From the NCBI GenBank assembly GCA_002437665.1, contig DJQW01000001.1, forward strand, positions 531,354-595,353: 64,000 bases of DNA. Direction: 5' to 3'. Below the pieces are notes generated by a model that made no database searches, had not been told where the DNA came from, and was given only the letters and a program-made list of their open reading frames with translations. Shown piece after piece: positions 45,924-54,338 of this stretch (positions within the stretch are counted from its first letter, which is position 1; every line of letters starts with the position of its first letter). The position numbers and the translations under genes are program-made. This DNA is from Alphaproteobacteria bacterium UBA6376. Lineage in GTDB: Bacteria > Pseudomonadota > Alphaproteobacteria > Rs-D84.

Positions 45924-46250
45924 ATGAAAAAGTTATCAAGCAAATTTTGGTTTGTTGTAGCAATATGTTTGTTTTGTGCCTTGTACATGTTTTTGTTTGA
46001 TTTATTGTGCATAGGTAAAATTGCGAAGTTTAATCATATTTGGTTTGTGCAATGCCTATTTGATGCCGATGGGGGGCATCTGAATTGCATGGCAAACTAT
46101 GACATTGTATGTATTGGGATAATACTTTGCGCGTTGTGTGTTTTATTCTTTTATTTATTCAAAACGTATCGCAAATGGGTGTTGTTGATACCAATTTGTG
46201 GTTTTGTGCTGTTTGTTTTATCGGTTATAACGTTCTGGGGACTAGTGTAA
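45924..46250 (+). CDS. Small three-TM membrane protein, candidate immunity protein
   Basis: 108 residues, 16 nt after the Tlde1 frame with AAAGGC upstream. Hydrophobic segments at about 8-30, 61-80 and 85-105 (FVVAICLFCALYMFLFDLL, IVCIGIILCALCVLFFYLF, VLLIPICGFVLFVLSVITFW), with a periplasmic-size loop between the first two. Position directly after a toxin-like domain and its membrane location fit an immunity protein against a cell-wall toxin; this is inference from context only. Confidence 0.6.
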   Translation: MKKLSSKFWFVVAICLFCALYMFLFDLLCIGKIAKFNHIWFVQCLFDADGGHLNCMANYDIVCIGIILCALCVLFFYLFKTYRKWVLLIPICGFVLFVLSVITFWGLV

Positions 46251-46273
46251 TCGGTTATAAATGTGCGCAGATT

Positions 46274-46774
46274 TTATGCAGAATAATTGCGATGCAATAA
46301 TTCATAGGTTTGGTTTGAAAAATCCGTAATACGTGCGCGCAATTTACCACCTTCTGTAAAGAATTCGATATTGTGTGCCGGTATCAATATTGCTCCCAGT
46401 GACGGGCACTTAGTTTTCTGCGTGACATAGGCATTTTCTTTGACGTGATGATGAAATATGCTTTGAATATCCTTTGACAGGCTTTCTTTCAGTGTATTTG
46501 CTAATTCTTTGTCCAGTTCAAATTTTCGCAAGACTTCGATAGAATCAATATCTATATTCACATCTTCAGTCCTGTGTGGGTAATCACGAGGTTCTTTGAA
46601 TTCTTCATTATCAACCAGTATTTCGCAATATGTGGTCGGAATCTGACTGGCATCCCAGTATCCGCCGTCCAACATCAGGCGTTTCATACGTTTTTCATAG
46701 GTGTCAAATCCGGCAATACAAAATTTTTCTTTCATACATGTTATGTCAGAGATAATGATATTCGATTTTTTCAT
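46274..46774 (-). CDS. Hypothetical protein in the island
   Basis: 166 residues from ATG 46774, chosen for AAAGGA upstream. Begins KKSNIIISDITCMKEKFCIAGFDTYEKRMKRLML, a pattern like the I-x-D-x-T-x-M…C-x-A-G start of small OB-fold-like proteins, then an acidic middle (VNIDIDSIEVLRKFELDKEL) and a C-terminal SLGAILIPAHNIEFF region. Opposite in direction to the rest of the island. Function unknown. Confidence 0.6.
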   Translation of the reverse strand: MKKSNIIISDITCMKEKFCIAGFDTYEKRMKRLMLDGGYWDASQIPTTYCEILVDNEEFKEPRDYPHRTEDVNIDIDSIEVLRKFELDKELANTLKESLSKDIQSIFHHHVKENAYVTQKTKCPSLGAILIPAHNIEFFTEGGKLRARITDFSNQTYELLHRNYSA

Positions 46775-47066
46775 GTAATTCCTTTTGGGTAATAAAAATC
46801 CCCACCGAGAATGGCGGGGGCGAATAAAAAACGGCGATAACATCGCCTGCTCAAATCGTTGAGTATTATATCAAAAATGGGCTAAAAAATCAATAAAAAA
46901 GATAATTTGCGAAATAAATTCCCTGTTATTTGTTTAGGGAATATTTAGCGAGAAGAAGGGAAAGTGTATCTTGCGTGTGGTGCAAAAGTGGTTTTTGTTC
47001 AAAAATGGCGAGAATTTCCCTGTAAGTTCCCTGTTGTATGTAATAAACCGTAGAATGTTCCAACGC
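46775..47066. other. Gene-free stretch in the island
   Basis: No gene seen. AT-rich, with a CCCCACC…GGCGGGGG palindrome near 46800-46825 that probably belongs to the leader of the minus-strand gene at 46274-46774. Confidence 0.4.
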
Positions 47067-47143
47067 CGCCACAAAAATCAAACGCCCCTTGTGGGCGTTT
47101 TATTTTTGTGACGGAAATGCCTCGGGATTCGAACCCGACAAAA
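47067..47143. repeat. 77-bp direct repeat, right copy
   Basis: Copy of 44369-44445 with a single difference (C to A). The tRNA-Ser part is absent; only GCCGCCA precedes it. With the left copy it brackets about 2.6 kb of phage-like DNA. Confidence 0.8.
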
Positions 47144-47179
47144 CTGCAAAATACTCTGCGATTGCATTTTTGCGCAATT

Positions 47180-47262
47180 TGTGGTATAATACCTGCATCA
47201 ATCGGACGGCACTGTGCTGTCTTTTTTTATTGTCCCGCATTCCGCGGGATTTTTTATTTACG
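47180..47262 (+). promoter_or_regulatory. Phage-type promoter with two tandem hairpins before the lysozyme gene
   Basis: GGTATAATACC (47182-47192) is a good -10 region. Then GACGGCA/TGCTGTC with seven T's and CCCGC…GCGGG with six T's before the GGGGGG ribosome site. The leader before 44812 has the same order of elements. Confidence 0.5.
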
Positions 47263-47272
47263 GGGGGTAAAA

Positions 47273-47776
47273 ATGCAAATCAGCGACAACGGATTGAACA
47301 AACTGAAACAGTTGGAGGGGGCAGTTAAAATCGCCGACCGGCATGTTATTTATGACGATGCAACGGGGCGGCCCATTGCCCCAAATGCGCCATTGCCACG
47401 TGGTGCAACCATTGGTTATGGACACCTGATAAAAAGCGGTGAAAATTTCACGGACGGGTTGACAGAACGTGCAGCGACGGAATTATTGCGCCAAGATGTC
47501 AGAACCGCGCAGCGCGCCGTTCAAAACAGTATAACGGCAAACCTGACACAAAACCAATATGATGCACTGGTGATGTTGGCATATAACATAGGCGCACAGA
47601 ACTTTTCTGAATCAACCGTGGTTAAATATATAAACAATCCTGATTTTCATAGTGCGGTGTACCCAAATTTAGAATCCGCGTGGCTGGCATGGAATCGTTA
47701 TAATGGGGTGGTATCAGACGGTTTAACCAGCCGCCGTCGTCAGGAATGGAATATGTATATTTTGGGTGTGCGCTAA
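47273..47776 (+). CDS. Phage lysozyme (endolysin), GH24
   Basis: 167 residues from ATG 47273 (CGGGGGG upstream). GH24 features: catalytic Glu15 in KQLEG, then GATIGYGHLIKSG near 43, and TQNQYDALVMLAYNIGAQNF near 97-116. No signal peptide, so a holin or SAR element would be needed for release; none is seen. Degrades peptidoglycan between MurNAc and GlcNAc. Remnant of a prophage lysis module or reused by the MuF-toxin locus. Confidence 0.85.
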   Translation: MQISDNGLNKLKQLEGAVKIADRHVIYDDATGRPIAPNAPLPRGATIGYGHLIKSGENFTDGLTERAATELLRQDVRTAQRAVQNSITANLTQNQYDALVMLAYNIGAQNFSESTVVKYINNPDFHSAVYPNLESAWLAWNRYNGVVSDGLTSRRRQEWNMYILGVR

Positions 47777-47874
47777 AATTAAGCGTTGTTAAATATTGGC
47801 AATGGCGCAGAACCCCTTGACTTTTATGCGATTTTTATATACGGTTGCATGGGTATACAAACAGGATTAAAAGC

Positions 47875-49701
47875 ATGCATAAAATTTGGCAAAAATTAAA
47901 ATCGTTCATTAAAAACGACAATCCCCAGACGCGTATCAAATGGTCGCTGTATGGTCGCGTATGGCGTGAAATCGGTCGTGCGAACTGGAAATGGTTGCTG
48001 GCGGGTGTTATTTGTACCACGATTGCCGCCGCGGCCGAGGGGTTCTCGATTACACTGGTAAAAAAGGTTATTGACCAAGGGTTCATTGAAAAGAATATGG
48101 AATCCTTGTTCGTGATTGGCCTGCAAATCATCGCCGCCTTTGGGGCCAAGGGGTTGTTCACATTTATGAAGACATTGGCAATGACGCACGCCGGTTTGAT
48201 GGGGGCAACCACATTGCGCCGCAAACTGTACCGTCATATGTTAAAGCAGCCAATGGGCTATTTCAGCAAGACACACACCGGCGATTTAATCAACTATTTC
48301 ACGGGTATGGCCAGTGCGGTTTTGGCATTGGTAACTGATACTGTTATCAAGATTGTTCATAACACCGCGACAATCATTATGATGGTCGGGCTGATGGTAT
48401 GGTATGCGCCCCAGATGACGGCGGTACTGTTGTTCTTAGTCCCCGCGGTGGTTGTGCCGTTGACCATTATTACGCGCAAGCGCAGAAAGGTTGCCCGCAA
48501 TACATTTGGCGCGGACGCATCGTCCATTACCCAAATCAGCCAGAGTATCGAAGGGGTCAAGACCATTCAGGCGTTCTGTGCCGAAGATAAGGAGCAACAG
48601 AACATGAATGCCATCGAAGACAGACGTGTTTCGTTGGGTATGCGTCAGGCAACCTTGTCCGGTATGCAGAGCCCGATTTTAGAGGCGATGATTTCCGTCG
48701 GTCTGTTTATGGCGTTGATGTCGGGCGGCTATTTTATCGCCAATGGTTCAATTTCAACTGGTGATTTTGCGGCATTCTTGCTGGCGTTGACCGCGGCGTA
48801 CCAGCCGGCAAAATCGTTGACCAATGTCAATGGCGGTATTCAAACCGGTCTGATTGCGGCGGAATCGTTGTTTGAATTTCTGGACACAAAACCAGAATTG
48901 ACCGATGCCCCAGACGCCATTGAATTACAGAAAGCACCAATGAACGTTTCGTTGGAAAATGTCTCATTTGGCTATGACCGCGCCGATGGCGAAATCTTGC
49001 GCAATGTAACGCTGGATGTGCCCGCGGGTAAAACGTGTGCGCTGGTTGGCCCATCGGGTGGCGGTAAGACAACAATCTTTAATTTGTTACAGCGTTTCTA
49101 TGACACATGGGGCGGGGCGGTTAAAATCAACGGTCGCGACATTCGGTCATACACACTGCATTCATTGCGTAACAATATCGCGACGGTGTCCCAAGATGTG
49201 TTCTTGTTCGCGGGTACAATCGCCGACAATATCAAATACGGTTGCCCAAATGCCACCATGGCCCAGGTCAAGGCCGCTGCGCGTGCCGCGAATGCGCACG
49301 ATTTCATTATGACATTCCCAAATGGGTATGAACAAAATGTTGGCGAACGTGGCTCGGCACTGTCCGGTGGCCAGAAGCAGCGTATCGCAATCGCCCGTGC
49401 AATTCTGAAAGATGCACCAATCTTGCTGTTGGACGAAGCGACATCGGCACTGGACACGGAAAGTGAAAAACTGATTCAGCAGGCGTTAAAGAAACTGATG
49501 CGCGGCCGTACAACATTCGTTATTGCGCACCGTTTAACGACGATTTTGGATTCAGATATCATCTGTGTTATCAAATGTGGCCAGATTGTTGAACGTGGTA
49601 CGGATGCCGAATTGTCGGCACGTGACGGCGAATACAAGAAACTGAAAGATATTCAGTTCAAAAAGGTCACGGAAAAACCCGAAGATTGTCCAGCAGAATA
49701 A
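47875..49701 (+). CDS. msbA: Lipid A export-type ABC transporter MsbA
   Basis: 608 residues from ATG 47875 (AGGA 10 nt upstream). Fused TM domain (six helices to about 310) and ATPase: Walker A GPSGGGKTTIF near 391, signature ALSGGQKQRIAIARA near 493, Walker B ILLLDEATSALD near 515, H-loop IAHRLTTI. MsbA-type exporters flip lipid A-core. A TTGACT and TATACG lie at 47817-47843. Ends with its own terminator. Confidence 0.88.
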   Translation: MHKIWQKLKSFIKNDNPQTRIKWSLYGRVWREIGRANWKWLLAGVICTTIAAAAEGFSITLVKKVIDQGFIEKNMESLFVIGLQIIAAFGAKGLFTFMKTLAMTHAGLMGATTLRRKLYRHMLKQPMGYFSKTHTGDLINYFTGMASAVLALVTDTVIKIVHNTATIIMMVGLMVWYAPQMTAVLLFLVPAVVVPLTIITRKRRKVARNTFGADASSITQISQSIEGVKTIQAFCAEDKEQQNMNAIEDRRVSLGMRQATLSGMQSPILEAMISVGLFMALMSGGYFIANGSISTGDFAAFLLALTAAYQPAKSLTNVNGGIQTGLIAAESLFEFLDTKPELTDAPDAIELQKAPMNVSLENVSFGYDRADGEILRNVTLDVPAGKTCALVGPSGGGKTTIFNLLQRFYDTWGGAVKINGRDIRSYTLHSLRNNIATVSQDVFLFAGTIADNIKYGCPNATMAQVKAAARAANAHDFIMTFPNGYEQNVGERGSALSGGQKQRIAIARAILKDAPILLLDEATSALDTESEKLIQQALKKLMRGRTTFVIAHRLTTILDSDIICVIKCGQIVERGTDAELSARDGEYKKLKDIQFKKVTEKPEDCPAE

Positions 49702-49708
49702 CGAACAA

Positions 49709-49730
49709 ACGGGGCGTCGCCCCGTTTCTT
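49709..49730 (+). terminator. Terminator of msbA
   Basis: ACGGGGC/GCCCCGT stem, GTC loop, T-rich tail. Confidence 0.8.
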
Positions 49731-50104
49731 ATTCCCCGCCATCGGGGGGTGTCCGCGTAGCGGACGGGGAGGGTTACTGATTAGTGACACAGTGATAGAG
49801 TGATATAGTGATCCGTCTCCGCTGCACTCCGTCGCGATTAAAAGTGATACAGTTTTAGAATATAAAACTTAAAAACGTGTCGCCTGCGGACTGCGTATTT
49901 TATGCACTTCTAGCACCCCTGTCATTGCGAGGAATGAAATGACGAAGCAATCCAGTAAATAAAAAAAGTGCGCCGTTTGGCGCAACTCCAATTCACTGGA
50001 TTGCCGCGCTACGCTCGCTCGCAATGACAGAGATGCTAGCTCTTTTGTCATTGCGAGTGTAACGAAGCAATCCAGTAGATAATGTTGCGCGCAAGTGCAC
50101 CACT
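49731..50104. repeat. Intergenic repeat mosaic 5
   Basis: No gene. GGGGTGTCCGCGTAGCGGACGGGGAGG block, 'agtgat' tract, CTGCGGACTGCG unit, then TCATTGCGAGGAATG…CAATCCAGT here in the reverse of its usual orientation, GTGCGCCGTTTGGCGCA hairpin, ACTGGATTGCCGCGC…CAATGACA and TCATTGCGAGTG…CAATCCAGT. Confidence 0.75.
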
Positions 50105-50713
50105 TTATTTCAAATCAGAAATAGTATCGGCGATTTTATAGGACAGTTTCGCAATCAACTTGCTCTGTGTGGCAACGATTGCGTCATAATCCGGCGCGCC
50201 TGATGCGTCATGCGGGGTTGGCGCGGTGAATGTGTTCTTTTTCTGAACCATCACATCGCCACGTTCATTTGTGACCAGCCACCATACCGACAACGTGATG
50301 TCGCCATTTTCAACCGTATCAAATCGCACAAATTCAATCGAAACGTTGTATTTTGCGGCCTTGCGCGTGCCGATGCGTGACGGGCGCGCACTGATGTTTT
50401 TAGCGTACATATTCATGTTTTCAGAAATCACCACGGGCAGGGCGGCGTCCAGATTTTCAATCCAGCGGTCAAATTCCGCCAGTGTGATTTCAGTTGAATC
50501 ATTGTGGCGCACAACCATCTGGGGACGTGCAACCGATTGCGGCACAGAAACCGTGTCAATGGCGATGTTTGTAACGGTTGACGGCCCACGTGTCTGGGAT
50601 GCAACAGTTGGCGTTGTCAGACCATAAAAACGCGATTGTGGACTGGTGTGGCCGCCGAAACAGCCCGCCAGCACCAAACATGCGGTGGACACAACCAAAA
50701 TTTTGCTTTTCAT
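50105..50713 (-). CDS. ABC-type transport auxiliary lipoprotein (PqiC/Mla-associated type)
   Basis: 202 residues. Start ATG 50713 overlaps the previous stop (TGATG), with AAAGGAGG upstream. Lipobox VLAGC after MKSKILVVSTACL. The domain has RFYGLTTPTV, ARPQMVVRHND and the helix EFDRWIENLDAALPVVISENM typical of the ABC-transport auxiliary lipoproteins that work with MCE systems. Probably links the inner-membrane MlaEFD-like complex to the outer membrane. Confidence 0.85.
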   Translation of the reverse strand: MKSKILVVSTACLVLAGCFGGHTSPQSRFYGLTTPTVASQTRGPSTVTNIAIDTVSVPQSVARPQMVVRHNDSTEITLAEFDRWIENLDAALPVVISENMNMYAKNISARPSRIGTRKAAKYNVSIEFVRFDTVENGDITLSVWWLVTNERGDVMVQKKNTFTAPTPHDASGAPDYDAIVATQSKLIAKLSYKIADTISDLK

Positions 50714-51498
50714 CAATAACCTCCTTTGCCTTTCAATAATGCTTCGGGGTGACGTTCCAAGTAATCACTCAGTCGTGACACCGCCTGTGCGGCGTCGCTG
50801 ACGTCGCGAATCATTTTGTTCAAATCAGTAATGCTGGTCGATACCGGTTCGCCCAATGCATTTACAACGCGGTTGATTCCCGCCACCGCCGTGGTTGTCT
50901 GTTGTAACAGTTCTGGAATTGTCTGGTTCAGATTCTGCAACAACGCATTGGTGTTGTTCGAAATGTCTTGCAATGGAATCTTTTGCAGATTCTGGGACAA
51001 TTCGTCGAATATAGATGGCACGGTTGGAATTTCCGGATCATCAATCCCGTATTTCTTTGCCAAGAATTTCGCCGGATATTGTGGGTAAAAGTCCAATTCA
51101 ATCATCATTTGTCCGGTCAAAACACTTTGACTTTGCAGTTTCCCTTTCAGCCCATGCGCAACCAACGCGTCCAGCCATTTTGTGTCGCCCACAGAATCCA
51201 CCGCAGCCTGTGTCGCACTGGTCACAACCTTTGGATCAAAAGTAATATAGACAGGAATGATAATTTTATCTTCGCTGTTTGGCATCAGTTGAATTTTTTC
51301 AACCTTGCCCACGGGCACACCACGAAAATACACCTGTGACCCGACGGACAGGCCACTGACCGAGCCCTCGAAAAACAGCACAGGTGTCATTTCATTGCGG
51401 GTCAAACGCCCGCCAAAAAAGAATCCCAGTGCCGCGATAATCAGTACCAGTCCAAATACCATGAATGCGCCGACCGCGCGTTTGTTTGGTTTTAACAT
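50713..51498 (-). CDS. MlaD family MCE protein
   Basis: 261 residues. N-terminal TM (GAFMVFGLVLIIAALGFFFGG), MCE core at about 38-115 (PVLFFEGSVSGLSVGSQVYFRGVPVGKVEKI), and a long C-terminal helical tail (IFDELSQNLQKI…). MCE proteins form hexameric rings that carry phospholipids across the periplasm. Overlaps its neighbours on both sides, so the four genes form one operon. Confidence 0.92.
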   Translation of the reverse strand: MLKPNKRAVGAFMVFGLVLIIAALGFFFGGRLTRNEMTPVLFFEGSVSGLSVGSQVYFRGVPVGKVEKIQLMPNSEDKIIIPVYITFDPKVVTSATQAAVDSVGDTKWLDALVAHGLKGKLQSQSVLTGQMMIELDFYPQYPAKFLAKKYGIDDPEIPTVPSIFDELSQNLQKIPLQDISNNTNALLQNLNQTIPELLQQTTTAVAGINRVVNALGEPVSTSITDLNKMIRDVSDAAQAVSRLSDYLERHPEALLKGKGGY

Positions 51499-52262
51499 TT
51501 CCGCCCCTTTGTGTTGCCGCGTGTCAAAAATTCAATGATTTCGCGGTTCTTGGTTGTTGCCAGTAATTTCTGTGGTGCGCCGCGCCCCGCAATGGAATGC
51601 GTCGCCGCATCGATATAGATAGAATTTGTCGCGATGGACATAATCGAATCCAATTCATGCGTCACCATAACAATCGTCGTGCCCGCACGATTGATATGCA
51701 CAATTAAATCGTCCAACTGCTTTGATCGTATTGGGTCAAGGCCCGCCGACGGTTCATCAAAAAACACAATTTCTGGATTTAACGCCAGTGCGCGCGCCAA
51801 TGCCGCACGCTTTATCATACCGCCACTGATTTCCGTCGGGTATAAATCGCGTGCGTCCGCCAATCCCACCAGTTCCAGTTTTTCTGCCACACGACGTGCA
51901 ATTTGTTGTGGTGACATTTTCGTCTGTAATTCCATGGGCAGGGCGACGTTTTCCCCAACCGTCATTGATGAAAACAACGCGCCCGATTGGAACGATATGC
52001 CAAACGTTTCCAGAATTTTATTCCGCACCGCACTGTCCGCATGCCACAGGTCGGTGCCCCCAACCATCACAACACCGCTGTCCGGCTGTTTCAGACCAAT
52101 CAAGGCCTTCATAATCGTGCTTTTACCACTGCCGCTGCCGCCCATAATGACGAATATATCACCACGATTGACAGTAAAGCCAATGTCCTGCACGATGACG
52201 CGCGGGCCATACGCTATGGTCAAATTCTGGGCTGTGATAAAAGGTTCATCGTTTTTACGCAT
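51492..52262 (-). CDS. MlaF-type ABC transporter ATPase
   Basis: 256 residues. Walker A MGGSGSGKSTIMKAL near 38, signature EISGGMIKRAALARAL near 143, Walker B EIVFFDEPSAGLDP near 164, H-loop VTHELDSIM. Energises phospholipid transport with the MlaE-type permease. Overlaps mlaD-like gene by 7 nt. Confidence 0.93.
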   Translation of the reverse strand: MRKNDEPFITAQNLTIAYGPRVIVQDIGFTVNRGDIFVIMGGSGSGKSTIMKALIGLKQPDSGVVMVGGTDLWHADSAVRNKILETFGISFQSGALFSSMTVGENVALPMELQTKMSPQQIARRVAEKLELVGLADARDLYPTEISGGMIKRAALARALALNPEIVFFDEPSAGLDPIRSKQLDDLIVHINRAGTTIVMVTHELDSIMSIATNSIYIDAATHSIAGRGAPQKLLATTKNREIIEFLTRGNTKGRKC

Positions 52263-52268
52263 TTTTGT

Positions 52269-53093
52269 TTATATGTCCAACCAATTAAATACCAGTGTCA
52301 GAATTGCCGTGACAACGATACACCACACAATACTGTATACCACCGCACGCGTTGTCGCGCGTCCAATTCCATCGGCACTGCGTTGCGTGTTCAGACCGCA
52401 ATAGCATCCGCAAATCGCAATAACCCAACCGTACACCCAACCATGTAAAACACCGATTGCAAAGTTGTTAAACGTAATCCATTCAAACGTCATTTTCCAA
52501 TATTCTGTCATGGATACATTCATCAGTGTCAACGCAATGCATGCGCCACCCAGTATTCCAACAATGTCCGCAATGATGGTCAGTATCGGCATCGTAATTG
52601 TCAACGCCAACACGCGTGGCAACACCAAGAAATCCATCGGCCGCACACCCATTGTGCGCAATGCATCAATTTCCTGATTTACCTGCATAGAACCAATTTC
52701 GGCGGCATATGCCGCACCGGTGCGACCCGACATAATAATGCCCGTCATAATCGCACCCAAAATGCGTGTTGTTGCAATCGCCAACAGGGCGGCAACATAA
52801 ATTTCCGCACCAAACATTTCCAACTGCATCACACCGACAAAGGCAATAATGACACCAATCATAAAACTGATTAAACATGCAATCGGCACGGCGCGAATCC
52901 CTGCCTTTTCCAACTCGCCCCACAAATCAATTTGGCGAAATACTGCGCGCCCACGCATTGCACGACCAACACTGGCAAATACCGCACCACAGAATTGCAA
53001 ACCATCACGTGCATGCGCCGCCATACGCAACGTGTAATCGCCCACGGAATCACAGATATTTTGCGCCCAAGATGTTATTTTTGACTGCTGCAT
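52269..53093 (-). CDS. MlaE-type permease
   Basis: 274 residues, five to six hydrophobic segments from about 58, with the MlaE signature VYVAALLAIATTRILGAIMTGIIMSGRTGAAYAAEIGSM and EIDALRTMGVRPMDFLVLPR. N-terminal part has an amphipathic, positively charged start. First gene of the operon (permease, ATPase, MCE, lipoprotein). Confidence 0.93.
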   Translation of the reverse strand: MQQSKITSWAQNICDSVGDYTLRMAAHARDGLQFCGAVFASVGRAMRGRAVFRQIDLWGELEKAGIRAVPIACLISFMIGVIIAFVGVMQLEMFGAEIYVAALLAIATTRILGAIMTGIIMSGRTGAAYAAEIGSMQVNQEIDALRTMGVRPMDFLVLPRVLALTITMPILTIIADIVGILGGACIALTLMNVSMTEYWKMTFEWITFNNFAIGVLHGWVYGWVIAICGCYCGLNTQRSADGIGRATTRAVVYSIVWCIVVTAILTLVFNWLDI

Positions 53094-53156
53094 TTTCCTA
53101 CATTTGAATGGTTAAATTTTATAATAATTTGCGTACCTAAGTCAAACATAAAAGAT

Positions 53157-53190
53157 TTGACAATTCTCCCACCCGCGCGCAAAATATAGC
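53157..53190 (+). promoter_or_regulatory. Promoter of ybaK-like gene, possibly leaderless
   Basis: Perfect TTGACA (53157-53162); AAATAT or TATAGC near 53182-53190 serves as -10. ATG 53193 follows with no ribosome site. Confidence 0.45.
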
Positions 53191-53192
53191 GC

Positions 53193-53672
53193 ATGAAGAC
53201 CAACGAATATAAAACAAATGTTATGCGCGTTCTGGACGCACATAAAACACCATATAACCATTATTGCTATGCTGATACGCCAGCACTGTCGGGCGTGGAT
53301 GTCGCGGCGGCATTAAATCAAAATCCGCATCAGGTATTCAAGACATTGGTTACGGTTGCGCGTTCGAACAAGTATTATGTTTTTATGTTGCCGGTCTGTT
53401 CCGAATTGGATTTGAAACGTGCCGCATTGGCGGTTGGGGAAAAGGCGATTGATATGTTACCAATGCGCGAACTGTTGCAACTCACGGGCTATGTCCATGG
53501 CGGGTGCAGTCCGATTGGTATGAAAAAACAATTTCAGACGGTTGCCGACGCATCCGCAAATAATTTTGAAACGATTATTTTCAGTGCCGGCAAAATCGGC
53601 TATCAGGTAGAGGTTGCGCCCGCCGCATTGGCGAAAATCATTCCGCTGAAATTCGCCGAAATCTGTGACTAA
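53193..53672 (+). CDS. YbaK/EbsC aminoacyl-tRNA deacylase
   Basis: 159 residues. YbaK fold with HKTPYNHYCYADTPALSGVDVAAALNQNPHQVFKTLV, FMLPVCSELDLKRAA and GGCSPIGMKKQF, the Cys-tRNA(Pro) deacylase pattern with conserved Lys. Clears Cys mischarged on tRNA-Pro. No ribosome site; likely leaderless. Confidence 0.88.
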   Translation: MKTNEYKTNVMRVLDAHKTPYNHYCYADTPALSGVDVAAALNQNPHQVFKTLVTVARSNKYYVFMLPVCSELDLKRAALAVGEKAIDMLPMRELLQLTGYVHGGCSPIGMKKQFQTVADASANNFETIIFSAGKIGYQVEVAPAALAKIIPLKFAEICD

Positions 53673-54338
53673 CTGCCGCCGCCACCGGCGCACTTTATAT
53701 TTACTGGATTGCCACGCGTCGCTACGCTTGCTCGCAATGACAGAGATTCTAGAACGTGTGTCGCCTGCGGACTGCGTTCCCGCCACCATCCTTTTTCTTG
53801 GCTCTACTAGCACCCTTGTCATTGCGAGCGCAGCGCGGCAATCCAGTTGATAATGTTGCGTAGCACATATTTTCGTCACCCCGACGCAGGTCGGGGTCTA
53901 TTGCTGCGCAGCAATGGTTGCCGGCCTGCGCCGGCATGACGTCAAAAATGTAAGCCCCGCGAACCTATAAAAGACCATCCATAATTACGGGCTCTCTCGA
54001 CCACCCCGTCCTGCGGACACCCCCTCCAATGGTGGGGAACTTGCTACGTTCTAAAAAAAAACTGTCATTCCGGTGCTTGACACCGGAATCCAGGTCATTG
54101 ACTTGCGCCGAATGGCGCACTTTTATATTTACTGGATTGCTTCGTCATTTCATTCCTCGCAATGACAAGGGTGCTAGTAGTGGGTAAAAAACGCTTACAA
54201 CAATAACAGGTATTCTGGCTCTTTTGTCATTGCGAGTGTAACGAAGCAATCCAGTGAATAATGTTGCGCCACCGGCGCACAAAATCTATTATCTATTCTC
54301 TATTATCTATGCTCTAAAAAGGGGCGGACATTGTACAA
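53673..54338. repeat. Intergenic repeat mosaic 6 with AT-rich right border
   Basis: No gene. Contains ACTGGATTGCC…CAATGACA, the CTGCGGACTGCGTTCCCGCCACCATCC/CTCTACTAGCAC unit, TCATTGCGAGCG…CAATCCAGT, a GCGCCGAATGGCGC hairpin, a reversed GGACACCCCCTCC block, TCATTGCGAGTG…CAATCCAGT, and ends with TCTATTATCTATTCTC repeats (54283-54316). Confidence 0.75.

Noticed and set aside
22387..54338. CRISPR array
   Set aside because: Repeats are dispersed, palindromic, of mixed length and orientation, without regular spacers, and no cas genes are present.
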